From Pedobacter suwonensis (lineage in GTDB: Bacteria; Bacteroidota; Bacteroidia; Sphingobacteriales; Sphingobacteriaceae), in NCBI RefSeq assembly GCF_900111825.1, contig NZ_FOJM01000016.1, forward strand, positions 62,001-126,000: a DNA stretch of 64,000 nucleotides, read 5' to 3'. Shown here in pieces: positions 36,729-45,351 of the stretch (the first letter of the stretch is position 1; each line of letters begins with the position of its first letter). The notes below the pieces were generated by a model. That model did not search any database. It worked only from the letters and a program-made list of their open reading frames with translations, and was not told the origin of the DNA. The translations under genes were made by a program, and so were the position numbers.

Positions 36729-37541
36729 ATGAATAAAAAAATAGCCATCATTGGTAGCGGGAACATCGGTTTATCCTTAGCGAAAGGTTTGGTTAAAGCC
36801 AGCTTTGCCCAGGCTGCCGACATTACACTTACCCGTAGAAATACCGACCATTTAAAGTCTTTTGCCGAAGCCGGCTTTAAAGTTAGTAACAATAATAAAC
36901 AAGCTGTGGTTGATGCAGAGGTGGTAATCCTTGCCGTTCTGCCCCAACAGTTAAACACGGTTTTAGACGAAATTCAAACTTCAATTGTTCAGGCGAAGCA
37001 TTTAGTTATTTCGGTAATTTCAGGTGTGAGCTGTGCGGCTGTGAGGGAAAAATTAGGAGAGGGTGTTGAAGTGGTGCGCGTAATGCCAAATACAGCAATC
37101 GCGATCGGTCAATCTATGACTTGCATGGCGAGCGATAATGCATCAGCAGAAAATATGACTGAAGTAACCAAAATGTTCGAAACTGTTGGGGCTGTTGTGA
37201 AGATTAACGAAGATTTAATGACTTCTGCAACAGCACTTTGTGCTTGCGGTATTGCTTTTTTCTTAAGGGCCATAAGGGCTGCATCGCAAGGTGGTGTTGA
37301 AATTGGTTTTCATGCAGATGAAGCTTTAAAAATGGCTGTTCAGACCGCCAAAGGTGCAGCCGATTTGCTTTTATTACATGGAACACACCCGGAATCAGAA
37401 ATAGATAAAGTAACTTCGCCGAAAGGTTGTACCATTGCCGGCTTAAATGAGATGGAACATAATGGTTTTAGTTCATCGTTGATAAAAGGCATTAAACTTT
37501 CGGCTTTAAAAGCTGGGAATTTATATAATAAAGAGAGCTAA
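36729..37541 (+). CDS. proC: Pyrroline-5-carboxylate reductase
   Basis: 270 residues. The NADPH-binding start is IAIIGSGNIGLSLAKGLV. VVRVMPNTAIAIGQSMTCMA and TSPKGCTIAGLNEMEHNGF are ProC signatures. It makes proline from pyrroline-5-carboxylate. Its place inside the arginine cluster fits the shared glutamate-semialdehyde chemistry and occurs in other Bacteroidota. The preceding 215-bp spacer is noncoding and repeat-like. Confidence 0.92.
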   Translation: MNKKIAIIGSGNIGLSLAKGLVKASFAQAADITLTRRNTDHLKSFAEAGFKVSNNNKQAVVDAEVVILAVLPQQLNTVLDEIQTSIVQAKHLVISVISGVSCAAVREKLGEGVEVVRVMPNTAIAIGQSMTCMASDNASAENMTEVTKMFETVGAVVKINEDLMTSATALCACGIAFFLRAIRAASQGGVEIGFHADEALKMAVQTAKGAADLLLLHGTHPESEIDKVTSPKGCTIAGLNEMEHNGFSSSLIKGIKLSALKAGNLYNKES

Positions 37542-37611
37542 AAGCTGAAAGACCAAAACTTAAAGCGAAGTAAAAGTATTGCTTGATACTTGATACTATA
37601 TACTTGATACT

Positions 37612-38685
37612 ATGTTTTTAGAAAATATACAAAAGGAAAGCCTGGAATTATTGCGACAATTGATTCGCATCCAGTCTTTTAGTAAAGAAGAAGACCGGAC
37701 TGCTAATTTAATAGCCCAGTTTTTAGAAGAGAGAGGGGTTAAGACCCAGCGGAAGATGAATAATGTTTGGGCCTACAACAAGCATTTTGATGCCAATAAG
37801 CCGACTTTATTGTTAAACTCACACCACGATACGGTTAAACCAAATTCGGGTTATACCCGTGATCCATATGACGCCGCAATAGAGGGGGATAAGCTTTTTG
37901 GCCTGGGAAGTAATGACGCTGGCGGTTGTTTGGTTTCGTTAATCGGAACATTTTTGTATTACTACGAGCAGGAAAATTTAAAATATAACATCTGTTTGGC
38001 CGCCACAGCCGAGGAAGAAATCTCAGGCAATAATGGCCTGGAACTGGTACTGCCTGATTTAGGTGAGCTTGAATTTGGTATTGTAGGCGAACCAACAGAA
38101 ATGAATTTAGCTATCGCTGAGCGCGGTTTGCTTGTGTTGGATTGTGTATCGCACGGAAAGGCCGGACATGCAGCGCGGGAAGAAGGGGAGAATGCCATTT
38201 ATAAGGCATTAAAAGATATCGAATGGTTCAGGAATTATCAGTTTCCTAAAGTGTCGGAAGTTTTTGGCCCGCTGAAAATGACTGTGACGATTATTAACGC
38301 GGGTTCACAGCATAATGTGGTGCCGGCCAATTGTACTTTTACAGTTGACGTACGCGTAACCGATGCGTATACCAATGAAGAAGTGTTAGAAATTATCCGC
38401 GCAAATGTAGATTGTGATGTCACTCCACGGTCTATCCGTTTAAAGCCTTCATCTATTGATAAAAACCATCCTGTTGTGCAGGCTGGGGTAGCATTGGGCA
38501 GAACCACTTATGGCTCACCTACTACTTCCGATCAGGCTTTACTGGATATTCCATCGGTAAAATGTGGCCCCGGTTTTTCGGGTCGCTCACACATGGCCGA
38601 TGAATTTTTGTTTGTTAGAGAAGTTGCAGAAGGGGTAGAGGGATATATAAATATGTTAAAACCAGTTGTTCAAGGTTTAGGGTAG
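37612..38685 (+). CDS. argE: M20-family N-acylornithine deacylase
   Basis: 357 residues. The M20 zinc site is visible: LNSHHDTVKPNSGY (His, Asp), GLGSNDAGGCLVSL (bridging Asp), ATAEEEISGNNGL (catalytic Glu pair), GEPTEMNLAIAERG, and SHMADEFLFV near the C-terminus (last His). In this cluster it should remove the acyl (probably succinyl) group late in the pathway. The gene name follows role and context. Annotators often call it M20 metallo-hydrolase. Confidence 0.85.
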   Translation: MFLENIQKESLELLRQLIRIQSFSKEEDRTANLIAQFLEERGVKTQRKMNNVWAYNKHFDANKPTLLLNSHHDTVKPNSGYTRDPYDAAIEGDKLFGLGSNDAGGCLVSLIGTFLYYYEQENLKYNICLAATAEEEISGNNGLELVLPDLGELEFGIVGEPTEMNLAIAERGLLVLDCVSHGKAGHAAREEGENAIYKALKDIEWFRNYQFPKVSEVFGPLKMTVTIINAGSQHNVVPANCTFTVDVRVTDAYTNEEVLEIIRANVDCDVTPRSIRLKPSSIDKNHPVVQAGVALGRTTYGSPTTSDQALLDIPSVKCGPGFSGRSHMADEFLFVREVAEGVEGYINMLKPVVQGLG

Positions 38686-38811
38686 AGGGTTTTAAGGTGT
38701 AAGGCTTTATACTTAACTTAAATATCGAATGCCTTATGTTCTCTGTGGAAAACTCGGTATACGCTGTGGTAAAATGGCTGTTGCTTTGTGCTTTGCGAAC
38801 AACTTAGAACC

Positions 38812-38825
38812 CTTTGCGGTTAAAT
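38812..38825 (+). repeat. CTTTGCGGTTAAAT element, copy 1
   Basis: The 14-mer CTTTGCGGTTAAAT, preceded by CTTTGCGAAC-like sequence, recurs at 39446-39459 and 55953-55966 in front of other genes. An inverted relative (ACCGCAAAG) lies at 55485-55493. Confidence 0.6.
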
Positions 38826-38846
38826 GAAAAAGCTTTAAATAATGTT

Positions 38847-38854
38847 TATATTTG
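38847..38854 (+). promoter_or_regulatory. -7 box TATATTTG of the DUF433/DUF5615 module
   Basis: An exact TAnnTTTG match ending 4 nt before the ATG at 38859, so the module would be transcribed from its own, nearly leaderless promoter, independent of the arginine genes. Confidence 0.5.
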
Positions 38855-38858
38855 GGAT

Positions 38859-39080
38859 ATGAACACCTATGCTAATTTTATCGAAATTAATGCAGATAAA
38901 CGGTTTGGTAGGCCATGTATAATCGGGACTAGAATTGCTGTTTATGATGTTTTAAACTGGTTTGCGAACGGAATGACCCTCGAACAGATTTTGGAAGATT
39001 TTGATGAATTGACCGAAGCGCAGGTTTTAGCCTGTTTGGCCTATGCTGCCGATCGGGAACATAAAATACGCGTTGCCTAG
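38859..39080 (+). CDS. DUF433-family antitoxin
   Basis: 73 residues from MNTYANFIEINADKRFGRP; the in-frame ATG at 38814 would overlap the promoter. GRPCIIGTRIAVYDVLNWFA and LTEAQVLACLAYAADREHKI form the DUF433 winged helix-turn-helix. It pairs with the DUF5615 gene that begins at its stop (TAGTG overlap). The pair is a predicted type II toxin-antitoxin module. It binds DNA and probably represses its own promoter. A second pair lies at 56619-57203. Confidence 0.85.
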   Translation: MNTYANFIEINADKRFGRPCIIGTRIAVYDVLNWFANGMTLEQILEDFDELTEAQVLACLAYAADREHKIRVA

Positions 39081-39412
39081 TGAAATTACTATTTGATCAG
39101 AATATTTCTTTCCGAATTATTAAGCTTAGTCAGTTAGCTTTCCCGCAGAGTGAACAGATTAGGAAATTAAATCTGAAGAATAAATCGGATAAAGAGATCT
39201 GGACATTTGCTGGCCAAAATGGCTTTACGATTGTTACTTTTGATGCCGATTTCTATGAGTTTTCTAATTTGTATGGACACCCTCCGAAAATAATTTGGCT
39301 CAGAACGGGCAACAACACAACGCTATCGATATCACATATACTTCTAACAAAAAAAGAATTAATAATAGAATTTATAAAACAAGCAGAATTTTCTTGTTTA
39401 GAAATTCAATAA
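39080..39412 (+). CDS. DUF5615 PIN-like toxin
   Basis: 110 residues beginning at GTG (MKLLFDQNISFRIIK). The Asp of LFDQN, WTFAGQNGFTIVTFDADFYE and WLRTGN match the PIN-like DUF5615 family, with acidic residues for a metal-dependent RNase site. The GTG start overlaps the antitoxin stop by one base. It is one of two such modules in the window. RNase activity is predicted from the family. Confidence 0.82.
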   Translation: MKLLFDQNISFRIIKLSQLAFPQSEQIRKLNLKNKSDKEIWTFAGQNGFTIVTFDADFYEFSNLYGHPPKIIWLRTGNNTTLSISHILLTKKELIIEFIKQAEFSCLEIQ

Positions 39413-39445
39413 AACTCAGCATGCTTTGCGAAAAGCCTTAGCGCT

Positions 39446-39459
39446 CTTTGCGGTTAAAT
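39446..39459 (+). repeat. CTTTGCGGTTAAAT element, copy 2
   Basis: Identical 14-mer, 8 bp before the argH start codon, preceded by CTTTGCGAAAAGCCTTAGCG. Confidence 0.6.
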
Positions 39460-39467
39460 AAATTAAA

Positions 39468-40799
39468 ATGAAAATTTGGCAAAAAAATATTGATGTAAAT
39501 CAGTTTGTAGAACGTTTCACTGTAGGTAAAGACCGTGAGCTTGATCTGCAAATGGCAAAATTTGATGTACTGGGTTCACTGGCGCATACTGAAATGTTGG
39601 AAACGATAAATTTGCTTACCGCAGAAGAGTTAAAAACCGTTCAGCAGGAATTGAAAAATATTTACGCTGAGATTGAAGCGGGTAACTTTACGATTGAAGA
39701 TACGGTGGAAGATGTACACTCGCAGGTAGAATGGTTGCTCACACAACGCATAGGCGAAGCAGGTAAAAAAATCCATAGTGGCCGTTCACGTAATGATCAG
39801 GTTTTGGTCGATTTAAAGCTGTTTTTCCGTGCCTGTATTGAAGATATGGTTAACCAGACGGCTAAGTTGTTTAATCAGTTAATCAGGCTGAGCAATACGC
39901 ATAAAGATAAATTATTGCCAGGTTATACGCATTTACAGATTGCTATGCCTTCCTCATTTGGCTTATGGTTTGGTGCTTATGCCGAAAGCCTTGCCGATGA
40001 TATGGAACTGATGCTGGCTGCCTGGAAAATCACCAATAAAAATCCATTAGGCTCTGCAGCAGGTTACGGCTCATCATTCCCATTAAACAGAACATTAACT
40101 ACCCAACTGTTGGGTTTTGAAAGCCTAAACTATAATGTGGTTTATGCACAAATGGGGCGTGGTAAAACCGAAAGAATCCTGGCGCAGGCCATGAGCGCTG
40201 TTGCCGCAACGCTGGCAAAAATGGCTATGGATGTTTGCCTCTTCATTAACCAGAATTTCGGCTTTATTAGTTTTCCGCCTGAATTGACAACAGGTTCGAG
40301 CATTATGCCACACAAAAAGAATCCTGATGTTTTCGAGCTGATCCGTTCGCGCTGTAATAAAATTCAGGCTTTGCCAAATGAAATTGCGATGATGATTACC
40401 AATCTGCCATCAGGCTATCACCGCGATTTACAACTATTAAAAGAAAATCTTTTCCCTGCCATTACTTCGCTTAATGAGTGTCTGGAAATCGCCACCTTTA
40501 TGTTTCAGAACATTACCATAAAGGATGATATTTTAAAAGATAAAAAATACGATTACCTGTTTAGTGTTGAAGTGGTTAATGACCTTGCGTTAAAAGGCGT
40601 GCCATTTAGAGAAGCTTATAAAATAGTTGGCGAGCAAATTGAAAGTGGTACATTTGCCCCATCTAGCCAGATACATCATACACACGAAGGAAGCATCGGT
40701 AACCTTTGCAATGAGCAGATTTCGGCAGCAATGCAGGATGTTCTGTCTCAGTTTGGTTTTGAAAAAGTGAATAAAGCGATTGAAGATTTGGTTAAATAA
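39468..40799 (+). CDS. argH: Argininosuccinate lyase
   Basis: 443 residues. EDVHSQVEWLLTQRIGE, GRSRNDQVLVDLKLF, LPGYTHLQIAMPSSFGLWF and the signature GSSIMPHKKNPDVFELIRSR near residue 285 define the fumarase/ASL superfamily lyase. It releases arginine and fumarate, the last step of the pathway. A CTTTGCGGTTAAAT element precedes the start. The DUF433 module separates it from argE. Confidence 0.95.
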   Translation: MKIWQKNIDVNQFVERFTVGKDRELDLQMAKFDVLGSLAHTEMLETINLLTAEELKTVQQELKNIYAEIEAGNFTIEDTVEDVHSQVEWLLTQRIGEAGKKIHSGRSRNDQVLVDLKLFFRACIEDMVNQTAKLFNQLIRLSNTHKDKLLPGYTHLQIAMPSSFGLWFGAYAESLADDMELMLAAWKITNKNPLGSAAGYGSSFPLNRTLTTQLLGFESLNYNVVYAQMGRGKTERILAQAMSAVAATLAKMAMDVCLFINQNFGFISFPPELTTGSSIMPHKKNPDVFELIRSRCNKIQALPNEIAMMITNLPSGYHRDLQLLKENLFPAITSLNECLEIATFMFQNITIKDDILKDKKYDYLFSVEVVNDLALKGVPFREAYKIVGEQIESGTFAPSSQIHHTHEGSIGNLCNEQISAAMQDVLSQFGFEKVNKAIEDLVK

Positions 40800-40805
40800 T
40801 TTTGC

Positions 40806-40813
40806 TAATTTTG
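40806..40813 (+). promoter_or_regulatory. -7 box TAATTTTG of the RelE-type module
   Basis: An exact TAnnTTTG match 5 nt before the ATG at 40819, with TTTG at 40787-40790 in the -33 region (15-bp spacing). It lies partly at the end of argH. Confidence 0.5.
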
Positions 40814-40818
40814 TAATT

Positions 40819-41007
40819 ATGACAACTTTAACAATAGAAATTAAGGATAAAGATGCAGGTTTCGTAAAAGAGTTCCTTAGTAAAATCGGAGCAAAAGTTA
40901 AGTCTGAACCAGCAAGTCAGATAACTACTGAGATTTCGCAGGCCTTAAAAGAGATTAAGGAAATGCAGCAGGGGCAACGGAAGCCTTTGAGTTTAAAAGA
41001 TATTTAA
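40819..41007 (+). CDS. Predicted antitoxin of a RelE/ParE module
   Basis: 62 residues from MTTLTIEIKDKDAGFVKEFL; an in-frame ATG at 40780 lies inside argH. It is small and acidic/basic mixed, with a beta-like N-terminus and a C-terminal stretch EIKEMQQGQRKPLSLKDI that could wrap a toxin. Its stop overlaps the toxin start (TAATG). The antitoxin role is from size and gene order; the family is not recognised. Confidence 0.65.
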   Translation: MTTLTIEIKDKDAGFVKEFLSKIGAKVKSEPASQITTEISQALKEIKEMQQGQRKPLSLKDI

Positions 41008-41339
41008 TGGCTAATGCAATTATCTATTCGGCTGTTTTTATAAAAAAAGCCAAAATCTATAAAAAGAAATATCTTTCTTTAGTTGAAGATCTTTATGAAC
41101 TTGAAGAGAAACTTCTGGAGAATCCGCAACTGGGGAATGATCTAGGTGCAGGCCTGTATAAAATCAGACTGGCTATAAAAAGCAAAGGAAAAGGTAAAAG
41201 CGGTGGATTTAGAGTAATAACTTATTTAGTCGCCAATATATCTACGGGTACAGTTATCAATATGTTAACCCTTTATGATAAATCGGAAGAAAGTAGTATT
41301 GATAAAAAGGAACTCCAAAAATTAATAAAAGCATTATAA
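41007..41339 (+). CDS. RelE/ParE-superfamily toxin
   Basis: 110 residues. IIYSAVFIKKAKIYKKKYLS, then LGAGLYKIRLAIKSKGKGKS, GGFRVITYLV and INMLTLYDKSEESSI fit a RelE/HigB-type fold, with the basic KSKGKGKSGGFR segment as the likely RNA-binding part. It starts at the last base of the antitoxin stop. The module sits between argH and an aminotransferase. Confidence 0.82.
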   Translation: MANAIIYSAVFIKKAKIYKKKYLSLVEDLYELEEKLLENPQLGNDLGAGLYKIRLAIKSKGKGKSGGFRVITYLVANISTGTVINMLTLYDKSEESSIDKKELQKLIKAL

Positions 41340-41372
41340 ATTGCGATCAACCGCAATTCAAAATACAACTAC

Positions 41373-42626
41373 ATGAAAGTTTCAGTAATAGCCAATTCAT
41401 TAATTGGATCAGAAATTATAAAAATTGGTAACGAAGTTAACGAAATGAAGCGCAAAGGTGCATCTATCGCTAACCTGACCATTGGCGATTTTGATTCAAA
41501 TATTTATCCAATCCCAGCTGAGTTAAAAGCGGGAATTGTGGAAGCTTATAATGCCAACCAAACCAATTATCCACCTGCAGATGGTGTTTTGCAATTACGA
41601 GAAACCGTTTCTGAATTATTAAAAGACAGATTTGGATTAGCGTATAATGCCAATAGCATTTTAGTTTCAGGCGGTTCGCGGCCTTTAATTTATGCTACTT
41701 TTCTGGCATTGATTGATCCGGGTGATACTGTAGTGTTTCCTGCACCATCATGGAACAATAACCACTACTGCCATTTAACGTCGGCAAATGCCATTGCAGT
41801 TGAAACCGACGCAGCGCATAACTTTATGCCAACTGCGGCACAGTTAAAACCGCATTTAAAAGGGGCAACATTATTGGCCCTTTGTTCGCCTTTAAACCCA
41901 ACGGGTACCATGTTTGATGCTAATGCCCTGGCTGAGATTTGTGATGCTGTTTTAGGGGAAAATGCAACAAGGGGAGCAGACGAAAAGCCGCTTTACCTGA
42001 TGTACGATCAGATTTATTCTCTTTTAACTTTTGATAAAGAACATGTAAATCCGGTTTCGCTACGCCCGGAAATGAAACCGTTTACCATTTTTGTAGATGG
42101 TAGTTCTAAATGCCTTGCTGCCACAGGTGTACGCGTAGGTTGGGGCTTTGGTCCGGAAGATATTGTAAACCGCATGAAAGCATTGGTCGGTCACATGGGC
42201 GCCTGGGCGCCCAAAGCAGAGCAGGTTGCAATGTCTAACTATTTTAACGATAAGCCCCAGGTTGATGCTTTTTTAACCAGTTTTAAAGCACAGATCCAGG
42301 ATAGTTTAAATGCACTCTACAATGGTTTTAATGATTTAAAGGCTGAAGGTTTTAATGTAGACGCAGTAGAACCTATGGGCGCCATTTATCTGACCATTAA
42401 AATAGATTATATTGGTAAAACAACCGAAGATGGTCAGCTTTTAAAAGATAGTGCAGATGTTAACTTTTATTTAATTAAAGAAGCCGGAGCTGCTCTGGTG
42501 CCGTTCTCTGCATTTGGAAATGAGCATAGTATGCCATGGTTCCGGGCATCAGTAGGGGCTTGTACTTTACAGGATATAAAAGACATGCTGCCTAGAATAA
42601 AACTGGCATTAAGCAAATTGAAATAG
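41373..42626 (+). CDS. Class I/II PLP-dependent aminotransferase
   Basis: 417 residues. NQTNYPPADGVLQLRETVSE, LVSGGSRPLIYATFLAL and LCSPLNPTGTMFDANAL are typical. The PLP lysine is in DGSSKCLAATGVRVGWGFGP. It is a fold-type I aminotransferase of the aspartate/aromatic group. The substrate cannot be stated. It follows the RelE module and ends at a hairpin. Confidence 0.88.
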   Translation: MKVSVIANSLIGSEIIKIGNEVNEMKRKGASIANLTIGDFDSNIYPIPAELKAGIVEAYNANQTNYPPADGVLQLRETVSELLKDRFGLAYNANSILVSGGSRPLIYATFLALIDPGDTVVFPAPSWNNNHYCHLTSANAIAVETDAAHNFMPTAAQLKPHLKGATLLALCSPLNPTGTMFDANALAEICDAVLGENATRGADEKPLYLMYDQIYSLLTFDKEHVNPVSLRPEMKPFTIFVDGSSKCLAATGVRVGWGFGPEDIVNRMKALVGHMGAWAPKAEQVAMSNYFNDKPQVDAFLTSFKAQIQDSLNALYNGFNDLKAEGFNVDAVEPMGAIYLTIKIDYIGKTTEDGQLLKDSADVNFYLIKEAGAALVPFSAFGNEHSMPWFRASVGACTLQDIKDMLPRIKLALSKLK

Positions 42627-42631
42627 AGAAT

Positions 42632-42672
42632 CTGAACACTCCATCAAACAAATTGAATGATGGAGTGTTCAG
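42632..42672. terminator. Long hairpin after the aminotransferase gene
   Basis: A perfect 15-bp stem (CTGAACACTCCATCA / TGATGGAGTGTTCAG) with an 11-nt loop. It has no T-run, so terminator function is possible but not certain. Confidence 0.5.
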
Positions 42673-42696
42673 ATAAAAATCTCATTTCGCGCTTAT

Positions 42697-43548
42697 ATGG
42701 AACCAAAATACACGCCTCAGGGTTACGCTTCTACCTCAGCTATTCTTACTACACTTGCCATTGGTATATTGGCATCACTCATTCTTCCGGTTTTCTACAT
42801 TATCCTCGGAAGGCTTATTCCCAATATTTGGTTCATTGCCATTATTGCTTTTCTTTTAGGTCTGGGTTTAGGGTTTTTTATTGATCTTGGGGTTAAGATC
42901 GGAAAACTCAGAAATAAAAAAATCGTTACCATTATTGCTATCTTTTGCGGGTTATTTGCCTTTTATATTCAATGGGTGTTGTTTGATACTTTAGCCTATA
43001 GTAGGAAAGGTTTTACTTTTAACCTGAATGGCAATGATTTGAAGTTTTTAGCTCAAGACTTCTTTTTCCTTTTTACGCATCCCCATATTTTGGTCCAGGA
43101 AATTGTTAATATGAATGAAATAGGTACATTCCGCATTGAAAGCATAGGTATCATTAGCGGCTTATTATTGTGGGTGATTTGGGCGGGTGAATTTATCGTT
43201 ATTCTTGGGGGTGCAATATTTGGCGTTTTAAATGGTCAGGTCATTCATCCCTACTCTGAAATTAATGACAACTGGATGAAAAGGCGAAAAATTACCCATC
43301 GCATTCCACTGGTAGAAAATAAAGAAACAATTGTAGAAGCATTAAATCAGCGAAATTTTACGGTTTTACAGGATCAGCCTTCATTAATAAATGCAACTGA
43401 TTATTCCGAAGTACTGATTTTTGAATCCACCGGCGATCCAACCAAGTACATCAGCGTGATAAATGTATCAAACCCTACAGGAAAGGCGAAAGATAAAAAA
43501 CTAAAAAGCATACTGAAATTTTATCCTCTCGAGAACGCTAACATTTAA
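42697..43548 (+). CDS. Multipass membrane protein of unknown function
   Basis: 283 residues. About four hydrophobic helices lie in residues 12-190 (ILTTLAIGILASLILPVFYI; IWFIAIIAFLLGLGLGFFID; IVTIIAIFCGLFAFYIQWVL; IGIISGLLLWVIWAGEFIVI). A soluble C-terminal domain of about 90 residues follows. The Gly-rich helices resemble bacterial membrane proteins of unknown role; no family was recognised. It is probably monocistronic. Confidence 0.75.
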   Translation: MEPKYTPQGYASTSAILTTLAIGILASLILPVFYIILGRLIPNIWFIAIIAFLLGLGLGFFIDLGVKIGKLRNKKIVTIIAIFCGLFAFYIQWVLFDTLAYSRKGFTFNLNGNDLKFLAQDFFFLFTHPHILVQEIVNMNEIGTFRIESIGIISGLLLWVIWAGEFIVILGGAIFGVLNGQVIHPYSEINDNWMKRRKITHRIPLVENKETIVEALNQRNFTVLQDQPSLINATDYSEVLIFESTGDPTKYISVINVSNPTGKAKDKKLKSILKFYPLENANI

Positions 43549-43852
43549 TTAAAAAAATCTGAACTTTTTGATCATGCACACTCAATTAATAGAGTGAACT
43601 TAAAAAAAATCAGAAGATATATTCAAGAAGCTGTCGTCACCCTGAACCGAGCCTTAGTGAACTCACCGAAGGTAATTTATTTCAGGGTCTATGCCGCGGA
43701 TAAAGGATGCTGAAATAAATTCAGCATGACGTTTAGGTTCTGAATAGTACCACGATTAATCATAGCATGTATGTGTTAATCAAGCTCTGGTTTATTAGAA
43801 AATCCCATTTCAAATTTAAAATCAGATTTCTTTTGTTGGAAAAGACCTAAAA
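43549..43852. other. Spacer with a dispersed repeat
   Basis: A noncoding spacer before the rtcB terminator; its main content is the inverted repeat at 43633-43732. Confidence 0.6.
43633..43732. repeat. Dispersed inverted repeat ending in CGTCA..TGAA
   Basis: GTCGTCACCCTGAA at the left and TTCAGCATGACG at the right form imperfect arms, with nested TTATTTCAG / CTGAAATAA inside. It resembles the intergenic hairpins at 51007-51103 and 5951-6020. Confidence 0.6.
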
Positions 43853-43880
43853 AACCTCGCAGGTTTGAACCAGCGAGGTT
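43853..43880 (-). terminator. Terminator of the slipin-HEPN-rtcB operon
   Basis: On the minus strand AACCTCGC and GCGAGGTT form an 8-bp stem followed by TTTTTT, 37 bp downstream of the rtcB stop. Confidence 0.8.
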
Positions 43881-43916
43881 AAATTAGATTTTAGACTAAG
43901 AACTCCCAACTCAAAA

Positions 43917-45341
43917 CTAATCCTCCCTGCTTCCATCATCCGCCATTCTTACCATTTTAGGCTCGAATTTGGCCACTACATCAACCAGTTCGGTTTGGGC
44001 CGCCATTACTTTATGGATGTCTTTATAAGCCATTGGGGCTTCGTCAAGTCCTGCTCCAATTAAGGTCACGTTGTGGTCTTTCAAAATGGCTTTCATGTCC
44101 GATTTGGTGATCGATTGGATCGCTTTCGTCCTGCTCATTTGTCTGCCGGCACCATGTGATGCCGAATTGATTGCGCTGGTTTCACCTTTACCTCTAACCA
44201 GAAATCCTGGAGCGGTCATACTTCCCGGTATAATCCCCATTACACCTTTACCAGCAGGCGTAGCGCCTTTACGGTGAACAATTACTTCCTCGCCATTGAT
44301 CAACTCCTTCCAGGCAAAATTATGGTGGTTTTCTACCTTGGCTAAAACTTTAGCACCAATGGCTTTGGTTAATCTTTTATGAATCACCTCATGACAGGCC
44401 GAAGCATAATCACCAGCTAAGTTCATGGCAATCCAGTACTCTTGCCCTTCGGCGGTATTCAGGTCTAAATAAGCCAGGTTTGCGGCCTCTTTAGGGAGTT
44501 TGCAAATCTCTTTAGCCAGTTTGGTATAATGACCGGCGATGGTAGCGCCCAAACCACGTGAACCAGAGTGGGTTAACAAAGCTACATAACGACCTTTATC
44601 AATATTTAAAACTTCGTCGCGGTCGGCAAAATCAATAATTCCCCATTCTACAAAATGGTTACCCCCGCCCGATGTACCCAATTGTGCCCAGGCTTTCCCA
44701 TGTAAATTTTTCAGAAAAGTGGTTGAGTTGAAAGCTTCGTGATCCAATACTTCGTGTTCGGCTCTTTCCAAACCCCTAAACTCTCTGCCTGCTCCGAATT
44801 TAGTAAAAGCAATCAGTTCCCGTTTGTACATGGCATCTTTACCGAAATAATGTTTTTCCGGAATATCAAAAATGCTCAGGGCCATTCGGCAGCCAATATC
44901 AACACCTACACCATAAGGAATAATGGCATTTTTTGTAGCCAGTACACCACCTATAGGCAAACCATAACCTTGATGTGCGTCGGGCATTAAAGCACCTGCT
45001 ACCGATACCGGTAATTTCATGGCAATATCCATTTGGTTTCTGGCACCTTCTTCAATATAATCAGAACCAAATACCGCGTAGGGTCTGGCATGGTTTACCA
45101 GTTCAATGGTTTCGTCTTTTGGTATATTGGCCTCCTCAATCATCGCTGTAGCCAATGGTTTTAAAACCGGATCATCCAAAAAACTTTCCGGGTAATCTTT
45201 AACTTTTTTAAATAAAGCCAGTAATTCTTTTTCTTCTGTATCTGTGAAATTTGCCTTCAAAATCTCCAAGGCCAGGCCTAGTATTTTCCCTTCGGAATAA
45301 CCTATTTCGATCAGGTTGCTTCCTGTTATGTTGTTTTTCAT
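43917..45341 (-). CDS. rtcB: RtcB-family RNA ligase
   Basis: 474 residues. MPDAHQGYGLPIGGVLAT, GVGVDIGCRMALSIFD, LGTSGGGNHFVEWG, LTHSGSRGLGATIAGHY and SASHGAGRQMSRTKAI are the metal-binding and guanylylation segments of RtcB; the guanylylated His lies in the ASHGAGR element. It joins RNA 2',3'-cyclic phosphate (or 3'-phosphate) and 5'-OH ends. It is the last gene of the operon slipin, HEPN, rtcB, 10 bp after the HEPN gene. The regulator is likely the divergent WYL protein. The predicted role is repair of cut tRNA. Confidence 0.93.
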   Translation of the reverse strand: MKNNITGSNLIEIGYSEGKILGLALEILKANFTDTEEKELLALFKKVKDYPESFLDDPVLKPLATAMIEEANIPKDETIELVNHARPYAVFGSDYIEEGARNQMDIAMKLPVSVAGALMPDAHQGYGLPIGGVLATKNAIIPYGVGVDIGCRMALSIFDIPEKHYFGKDAMYKRELIAFTKFGAGREFRGLERAEHEVLDHEAFNSTTFLKNLHGKAWAQLGTSGGGNHFVEWGIIDFADRDEVLNIDKGRYVALLTHSGSRGLGATIAGHYTKLAKEICKLPKEAANLAYLDLNTAEGQEYWIAMNLAGDYASACHEVIHKRLTKAIGAKVLAKVENHHNFAWKELINGEEVIVHRKGATPAGKGVMGIIPGSMTAPGFLVRGKGETSAINSASHGAGRQMSRTKAIQSITKSDMKAILKDHNVTLIGAGLDEAPMAYKDIHKVMAAQTELVDVVAKFEPKMVRMADDGSRED

Positions 45342-45351
45342 TTTTATAATT

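Noticed and set aside
38814-38858. Earlier start of the DUF433 antitoxin
   Set aside because: It overlaps the repeat and the -7 box; the family starts near the MNTYANF methionine.
42632-42672. Insertion-sequence end
   Set aside because: A single hairpin without transposase or second end; kept as possible terminator only.
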